From Spirochaetaceae bacterium (lineage in GTDB: Bacteria; Spirochaetota; Spirochaetia; Treponematales; Treponemataceae): DNA of 64,000 nucleotides. The translations under genes and the position numbers were made by a program. Below the pieces are notes generated by a model. That model had not been told where the DNA came from, did not search any database, and saw only the letters and a program-made list of their open reading frames with translations. The stretch covers positions 1-64,000 of the forward strand of contig JAGAAX010000052.1 in assembly GCA_017614995.1 (NCBI GenBank). The letters run 5' to 3'. This document shows, one piece after another, positions 59,088 to 64,000 of the stretch (position 1 is the stretch's first letter; the number at the start of each line of letters is the position of its first letter).

Positions 59088-60454
59088 CAATTTCAACTAT
59101 AATGCGTCTGGCTTTAAGGTTCATGTTTCCGTCAAAGCCGGAGGCGGCAATTGCAGACAAGACTTCCTCAAACAAAAGCCCTGCAAAAAAAAGCGTTTTC
59201 GCCGCTATGATTTGCGTAGCTTTCAGTGTTATTCCGCTTATTGTAGTGCTTGTGTTTTCAGACAGCATGATAAAGGGAATGACCGACAGAATCGTAGAGC
59301 TTTCGTCTTTTCATTTGCAGTCAATTCAATATAAGGCGCAGACTGATATTTTCGGCAATATCGAAAGCTTAAAAGAACAGGCTGCCGAACTTGAAAAGCT
59401 TGACGGCGTTGAAGCCGCATACATTGAGCGCACAGGCATGGCACTTGCCGCAGGCAAAAAAGAGCGGAGCGGTGCTTCAGTGCGCGCGGTTGAGCCAAAG
59501 CTCTTTGCCGAAAATGCGTCTTTCAAAGATCTTTTTGAAGTTAAAAGCGGCGCTCTCGCTTTTGAAGGCGAAAGAAGCGCGGTAATCGGCAGTGCGCTTG
59601 CCGAAAAGACAGGGCTTGCTGTCGGCGACACGCTTCACTTGATTACAATGCGCAATCTGCCTAACGGCAAGGTTGTGCCCAAAACAGCCGCATTTACGGT
59701 TTCGGGCATTGTTTCTTCGGGCTATCAGGAATTGGATGCGCTCTGGGTTTTTGTGCCTCTTGAAGCAGGTTTTGAGTTTTTGGCTTCTAATGTTTCGCGC
59801 GTGTTCATCGGCATAAAGACTAAGGACGCTTTTTCAAAGAATCTTTACGCCGTTCAGAACGAGTGCCAGAAAATCGCGGGCAAGGGTTACGGCGTCTATA
59901 CATGGCAGGAGCTAAACCGCTCAACTTACGAGACTTTCAACACAACAAAGACAATGCTGCTTTTCATTATGTTTTTGATTGTGCTTGTGGCGTCTGTAAA
60001 TGTTTCTTCTGCGCTGATTATGCTTACAATGGAAAAACGCAAGGAGATTGCGATTCTAAAGGCAATCGGTGCATCGCCGAAAGAAATCCGGCTGACCTTT
60101 GTCCTGACGGGCTTTTTCACAGGTCTTGGCGGCGTAATTATCGGGCTTCCGCTCGGCATATTGTGCGCCATAAAATCAAACGAAATTATCAGTTTTTTTG
60201 AAAAAATTGTAAACATATTCGCTTATTTGGGATATACTGTCAGTCATGTCGGTGCAGGTGCTGCGGCAGAGGGCTTTATTTCAGTCAGACTGCTTGACCC
60301 TGAGTTTTATCTGACAAATATTCCTATTGCTGTGCCGTTTGCAGAAATTTTTGCAATTGCGGCAGTAACACTGCTGCTTTCAACTGTTGTCTCGCTTATA
60401 CCGGCTTATAAGGCCGCAAACGAGAAGCCGCTTGAGAGTTTACGAAAAATTTAA
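59084..60454 (+). CDS. lolE: lipoprotein-releasing ABC transporter permease, second subunit
   Basis: 456 residues, same topology as the first permease: TM1 about 41-62 (FAAMICVAFSVIPLIVVLVFSD), a periplasmic domain, then helices with TMEKRKEIAILKAIGASPKEIRLTFVLTGFFTGLGG and a last helix before YKAANEKPLESLRKI. It overlaps lolD by 4 nt. The N-terminus carries an extra 30 residues before TM1. Two different permeases plus one ATPase match the LolCDE layout. Confidence 0.93.
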   Translation: MTISTIMRLALRFMFPSKPEAAIADKTSSNKSPAKKSVFAAMICVAFSVIPLIVVLVFSDSMIKGMTDRIVELSSFHLQSIQYKAQTDIFGNIESLKEQAAELEKLDGVEAAYIERTGMALAAGKKERSGASVRAVEPKLFAENASFKDLFEVKSGALAFEGERSAVIGSALAEKTGLAVGDTLHLITMRNLPNGKVVPKTAAFTVSGIVSSGYQELDALWVFVPLEAGFEFLASNVSRVFIGIKTKDAFSKNLYAVQNECQKIAGKGYGVYTWQELNRSTYETFNTTKTMLLFIMFLIVLVASVNVSSALIMLTMEKRKEIAILKAIGASPKEIRLTFVLTGFFTGLGGVIIGLPLGILCAIKSNEIISFFEKIVNIFAYLGYTVSHVGAGAAAEGFISVRLLDPEFYLTNIPIAVPFAEIFAIAAVTLLLSTVVSLIPAYKAANEKPLESLRKI

Positions 60455-60463
60455 GGTTTTTTT

Positions 60464-61000
60464 ATGAAATGCGATATTTGCGGTATACGGAACGCTGTGC
60501 TTTTTGTTCAGCAGGTTTCGGCTACAAGAACTGTTGAGCTTCATCTTTGTGTTGAATGTGCAAAAGAACGCGGAATAAATGTTGCTGGCAAAAATGTTGA
60601 GGTTGCCTTCAATAATCTGCTTTCTGGAATTTTGCAGGACGCAAACAATTCAAATCAGATTTCACAGCCGTCTTATGCGTGCCCTGTCTGCGGAAGAACT
60701 CTGGCTGATTTAAAAAGAATCAAGTCAGCAGGCTGCCCGGAATGTTATACAGTCTTTAAAAGCGAAATTTTCAGCATTTTAAAAAATCATGGAATTGAAG
60801 GCACTTATCATGGCGAGCTGCCCAAAAAGCTCGCGCATTTCCGCTCTGTGCTTACAGACAGAATGATGTACCAGGAAAAACTTGCAGAAGCTGTTGCTGT
60901 TGAGGACTACGAGAAAGCCGCAGTTTACCGCGACCGGCTCCGCGCTTTAGAGACACGTTCTGCACAGCCGTATTATTCAGAAGGTGAATCTGATGAGTAA
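60464..61000 (+). CDS. mcsA: McsA-like activator of protein arginine kinase
   Basis: 178 residues. Four CXXC zinc pairs: CDIC (3-6), CVEC (28-31), CPVC (71-74), CPEC (90-93). A C-terminal UVR motif follows (YQEKLAEAVAVEDYEKAAVYRDRLRALE). In Bacillus McsA binds and activates the protein arginine kinase McsB. It is directly followed by mcsB (8-nt overlap) and clpC, matching the Firmicute operon except that ctsR is absent. Confidence 0.92.
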   Translation: MKCDICGIRNAVLFVQQVSATRTVELHLCVECAKERGINVAGKNVEVAFNNLLSGILQDANNSNQISQPSYACPVCGRTLADLKRIKSAGCPECYTVFKSEIFSILKNHGIEGTYHGELPKKLAHFRSVLTDRMMYQEKLAEAVAVEDYEKAAVYRDRLRALETRSAQPYYSEGESDE

Positions 61001-62093
61001 AAATTCATCTTCTGAGGGGCAGACTTTAGACGCATGGTATTCTGCTCCCGGCCCTGAAAATGACATTACGCTTTCAACGCGCGTAAGGCTTGCACGCAAT
61101 CTTGCTGATTTTGTGTTTCCAAAGTATTTGACAAGCGACGATGCCGAGCGCGTGCAGACGCTTATATTTGATTCTTTTACACATGTTGAAGATGCCGAAA
61201 ATTATCAGGCTCTGCGGGCGGCAAATTTAGACGCGCTCGGTCAGCGTATCTTAACAGAAAGGGGAATATTTCCATATTCAATGTACGCACAGCCTTGGAC
61301 AGGCGGCGTTCTGCGCGGAGACGGAAAAGTTTCATGTTCTGTAAACAGCGAAGACCACCTGCGCATAGCAAGCTTTGCAAGCGGCTTTGACTGCGAAAGC
61401 GCTTTTGTTGAGTCTAAAAGACTTGATTCAGAATTGCAGAACTATCTTCAGTTTGCCGCCTCAAATGAATTCGGCTACCTTACTTCGCTTATGCGCGATT
61501 TGGGCAGCGGAATGAAGCTTTCATGCGTGCTTCATCTGCCTTCTATGGTTATGGCTGGCACTTGCGAGAAGTTTTTCCGCGCAGCGATGCTTGACGGCTG
61601 TGCTGTAACTGCTTTTTTTGGGCCTAACGACAGCTCAACTCCGCTCGGTTCGTTCTTTCTTGTTCAGAACAGGCAGGCTTATCAGGGCTCAGAGGACGAG
61701 CAGGTTGCGCGCTTTGAAGTTGCGGTTCTTAAGCTTATTGAAAACGAGCGCGGGCTTGCGATGAATCTTCTTGACGGAAGGACAACCCGCATAAAAGATT
61801 TGATTTATCGGGCTATTGCGACGGTAAAATATAGCCGATTAGTTACAAATAGGGAAGGTATTGACCTTGTTTCAAAAATAAAGTGGGGACTTAATTTAGG
61901 GCTGCTTTCCGGTATAAAGCACAATGAATTAACGGCTTTGCTTTACAGAGTTCAGAATGCTCATCTGACTTATGTTATTCGTAACGGAACTTTCAATTTT
62001 GAACAGGACATTGCTACTGAAGACGAAAAAATAGAGCGTTTGCGTGCTTTGGTTTTGCAGGAAGCACTTTCTAACGTTCATTTGGAACTATAG
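60993..62093 (+). CDS. mcsB: protein arginine kinase McsB
   Basis: 366 residues (Firmicute McsB is about 360). It has the phosphagen-kinase-type fold: STRVRLARNLADFVFP (about 33-48), VNSEDHLRIASF with catalytic-loop residues, and RFEVAVLKLIENERGLAMN near the C-terminal half. McsB phosphorylates arginines and marks proteins for ClpC-ClpP. The ATG at 60993 is supported by AGAAGGTG; a GTG three codons earlier is less likely. The C-terminal EDEKIERLRALVL region only weakly recalls the pArg-binding RDxxRA motif. Confidence 0.92.
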   Translation: MSKNSSSEGQTLDAWYSAPGPENDITLSTRVRLARNLADFVFPKYLTSDDAERVQTLIFDSFTHVEDAENYQALRAANLDALGQRILTERGIFPYSMYAQPWTGGVLRGDGKVSCSVNSEDHLRIASFASGFDCESAFVESKRLDSELQNYLQFAASNEFGYLTSLMRDLGSGMKLSCVLHLPSMVMAGTCEKFFRAAMLDGCAVTAFFGPNDSSTPLGSFFLVQNRQAYQGSEDEQVARFEVAVLKLIENERGLAMNLLDGRTTRIKDLIYRAIATVKYSRLVTNREGIDLVSKIKWGLNLGLLSGIKHNELTALLYRVQNAHLTYVIRNGTFNFEQDIATEDEKIERLRALVLQEALSNVHLEL

Positions 62094-62113
62094 TTAAGTT
62101 TCAGAGGTTTGGT

Positions 62114-64000
62114 ATGTTAAAGGGATTGACCGATAGAGCGAAGAAAATTCTAACTGTGCTTGCACAGGAAGAAGGACGTAAAAACGGCAGCGAACAGCTT
62201 CTTCCTGAACATGTGCTTTTGGCAATGCTCAGAAACGGAGAAGGCCGGGCTGTTCTTATATTAAAGTCTTTAAAAGTGAATATTCTTTCGTTTCAGCTTG
62301 TGCTTGAGCAGTCTCTGCCTATTAAGTCGTCTTCTATGTCTTTCGGTGATTTGCCCCTTTCAAGGCGGCTTAATACGCTTCTCAATACGGCACAGATTGA
62401 AGCAAGAAGCCTGCGCCAGGAATATGTCGGCACAGAGCATCTGCTTTTGGCAGCCATAAGAGAAGAAAAAAGCCCGTGTGCCATATTTTTTGAAAAACAG
62501 CACCTTTCTATAGATGATGCAAGAAAAGCTGCTGACATTTTAAATAGAACATCAAACGAAGAAAGCCAATATGCGGAACGCGACCCTGATTTTGCGGCGC
62601 AGCCGAGATACCCGGTTTTTCCGCAGATGCAGGCTGCCGGTGCTTCTGGCGGCTTTAATGCACAGCCGGGCAGAGCGCAGACAAACGGCATTTTGAAAAA
62701 CTATTCGCGTGATTTAACAGCTCTTGCGCGTGCGCAGAAGCTTGACCCTGTTATCGGGCGCGATGCAGAAATTGCCCGCGTTGTTCAGATTCTTTCAAGA
62801 CGTTCAAAGAACAACCCTGTGCTTGTCGGCGAGCCGGGTGTGGGCAAAACCGCAATTGTAGAAGGGCTTGCACAGCGCATAGTTTCTGAAAGAGTACCGA
62901 GAAATCTCTGCAAAAAGAGAGTGCTTACGCTTGACCTTGCTTCTGTTGTTGCAGGTACAAAATACCGCGGTGAATTTGAAGAGCGTTTCAAGCGTATTAT
63001 GAAAGAAGCAACCGAAAACAAGAACATAATTCTTTTTATAGATGAACTTCATACATTGATTGGTACAGGCGGTGCAGAAGGCGCAATGGATGCGTCAAAT
63101 CTTTTAAAGCCTGCTTTATCAAGAGGAGAGATTCAGTGTATCGGTGCTACAACATCGAAAGAATTCCGCCAGTATTTTGAAAAAGATGCGGCTCTTGCCC
63201 GCCGTTTTCAGCAGGTAAGGGTAGAAGAGCCGTCTGATGCAGATGTCCGCCTGATTCTTGAAGGGCTTAAAAAGAAGTACGAAGAATTTCATGGCGTTAT
63301 CTACGGCGATGATGTAATAGAGCTGATTATGCGCTACAGCCGCCGCTTTATTACAGACCGCTATTTTCCTGATAAGGCTATCGATGTGCTTGACGAAGCA
63401 GGCTCAATGAAAAAAATTGCGGCTGACATAAGACCTCCTGAACTTGCCGACATTGAATCAAATATTGAGCAGCTTAACAAAGAAAAGCAGCAGCTTGTAA
63501 ACAGCCAGAATTACGAGCGCGCCGCCGAGGTCAGAGACCAGGTGCGCGAGCTTAGACAGAAGCTTGATATTGTGCGCAATTACTGGCAGACAGCCGATGT
63601 AAACGGCTCAAATGTCGTTACTCCAAATGATATTAAGAAAGTGCTTGCAATAATGACAGGCATTCCGCTTGAAAATATTGATACTTCTGAATCTGCAAAG
63701 CTTATAAACATGGAAGCAGAGCTGCATAAGACTGTTGTCGGTCAGAATGAGGCTGTTTCGCTTATAAGCTCTGCAATCAGACGCTCGCGTTCCGGCATTT
63801 CGTCTGTGCGCCGTCCTTTGGGTTCGTTTATCTTCTTAGGTCCTACCGGCGTTGGCAAGACACTGCTTGCAAAAACACTTGCAAAGTTCCTTTTCGGCAC
63901 AGAAGATTCGCTTATCAGAATTGACATGAGCGATTATATGGAAAAGCACAATGCAAGCCGCCTTGTCGGCGCACCGCCGGGTTATGTCGGCTACGAGGAA
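62114..64000 (+). CDS. clpC: ATP-dependent Clp protease ATPase subunit ClpC (partial, 3' end beyond window)
   Basis: 629 codons visible, reading frame open to the last base. An N-terminal Clp repeat domain (RAKKILTVLAQEE, then LNTLLNTAQIEARSLRQEYVGTEHLL) is followed by a linker rich in Gln/Ala. AAA-1 has GEPGVGKTAI and LFIDELHTLIG; the UVR-type middle segment ENQVRDQVRELRQ is close to NYERAAEVRDQVRELRQKL; AAA-2 has GPTGVGKTLLAKTLA and the start of GYVGYEE. The UVR-type middle and size mark it as ClpC rather than ClpB. AGAGG precedes the ATG. It unfolds pArg-tagged proteins for ClpP. Confidence 0.95.
   Translation, partial: MLKGLTDRAKKILTVLAQEEGRKNGSEQLLPEHVLLAMLRNGEGRAVLILKSLKVNILSFQLVLEQSLPIKSSSMSFGDLPLSRRLNTLLNTAQIEARSLRQEYVGTEHLLLAAIREEKSPCAIFFEKQHLSIDDARKAADILNRTSNEESQYAERDPDFAAQPRYPVFPQMQAAGASGGFNAQPGRAQTNGILKNYSRDLTALARAQKLDPVIGRDAEIARVVQILSRRSKNNPVLVGEPGVGKTAIVEGLAQRIVSERVPRNLCKKRVLTLDLASVVAGTKYRGEFEERFKRIMKEATENKNIILFIDELHTLIGTGGAEGAMDASNLLKPALSRGEIQCIGATTSKEFRQYFEKDAALARRFQQVRVEEPSDADVRLILEGLKKKYEEFHGVIYGDDVIELIMRYSRRFITDRYFPDKAIDVLDEAGSMKKIAADIRPPELADIESNIEQLNKEKQQLVNSQNYERAAEVRDQVRELRQKLDIVRNYWQTADVNGSNVVTPNDIKKVLAIMTGIPLENIDTSESAKLINMEAELHKTVVGQNEAVSLISSAIRRSRSGISSVRRPLGSFIFLGPTGVGKTLLAKTLAKFLFGTEDSLIRIDMSDYMEKHNASRLVGAPPGYVGYEE

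Noticed and set aside
59863-60201. 112-codon plus-strand ORF inside lolE
   Set aside because: It lies wholly within the lolE gene in another frame and is Cys/Arg-rich without signals.

Overview
The window looks like chromosomal DNA from a host- or gut-associated Treponema-like spirochaete. The evidence is two FlaB-type core flagellins, an adjacent flgN-flgK-flgL-fliW-csrA cluster, an LptD-like outer-membrane protein beside uvrA, several exported or lipoprotein genes of spirochaetal style, and Gram-negative envelope systems (RND efflux, LolCDE). Coding density is high, with moderate GC. A few short genes are clearly AT-rich and appear to be later acquisitions.

Layout. 0-12.3 kb: a truncated AAA ATPase; an MBOAT/AlgX-like O-acetylation pair; a sensor kinase/response regulator pair divergent from a TolC-adaptor-RND efflux operon. 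12.3-15.1 kb: two tandem paralogous lipoproteins separated by a small accessory insertion. 15.2-19.8 kb: flgN-like, flgK, flgL, fliW, csrA. 20-22.1 kb: an AT-rich orphan gene and tsaB-tsaE. 22.1-27.5 kb: the fliD-flaG-flaB-flaB cluster on the minus strand. 27.6-37.3 kb: rdgB, nrnA, two regulators of unusual architecture, three tRNAs (Val, Met, Lys), a c-di-GMP phosphodiesterase fused to a pseudo-kinase, and a LysM protein. 37.3-38 kb: a gene-free stretch with a 41-bp tandem repeat, palindromes and a candidate structured RNA. 38-50.3 kb: uvrA, lptD, then phoH-pgpH-ybeY-corC (the ybeZYX-type RNA-maturation cluster) and a large TPR protein. 50.3-57.1 kb: a lipoprotein, an FN3/TPR protein, a Cas2-like orphan, prfB with its programmed frameshift, an exported protein, ftsY and an exported protein. 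57.1-64 kb: lolC-lolD-lolE, then mcsA-mcsB-clpC, with clpC running off the window.

How the parts connect. CsrA and FliW are encoded close to the flagellins. Both flagellin leaders carry a small hairpin displaying GGA plus a GGA-containing Shine-Dalgarno, which is the layout expected for CsrA/FliW control of flagellin translation. Several genes (uvrA, rdgB, the c-di-GMP protein, the Cas2-like gene) have a -10-like box exactly 6 nt before the start codon and no ribosome site, suggesting leaderless mRNAs. Families of intergenic palindromes sit at gene 3' ends and in two cases supply the stop codon of the neighbouring gene. They also lie beside AT-rich orphan exported genes.

No rRNA, CRISPR array, transposase or prophage was seen. 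Product names come from reading motifs by eye. No database search was possible.
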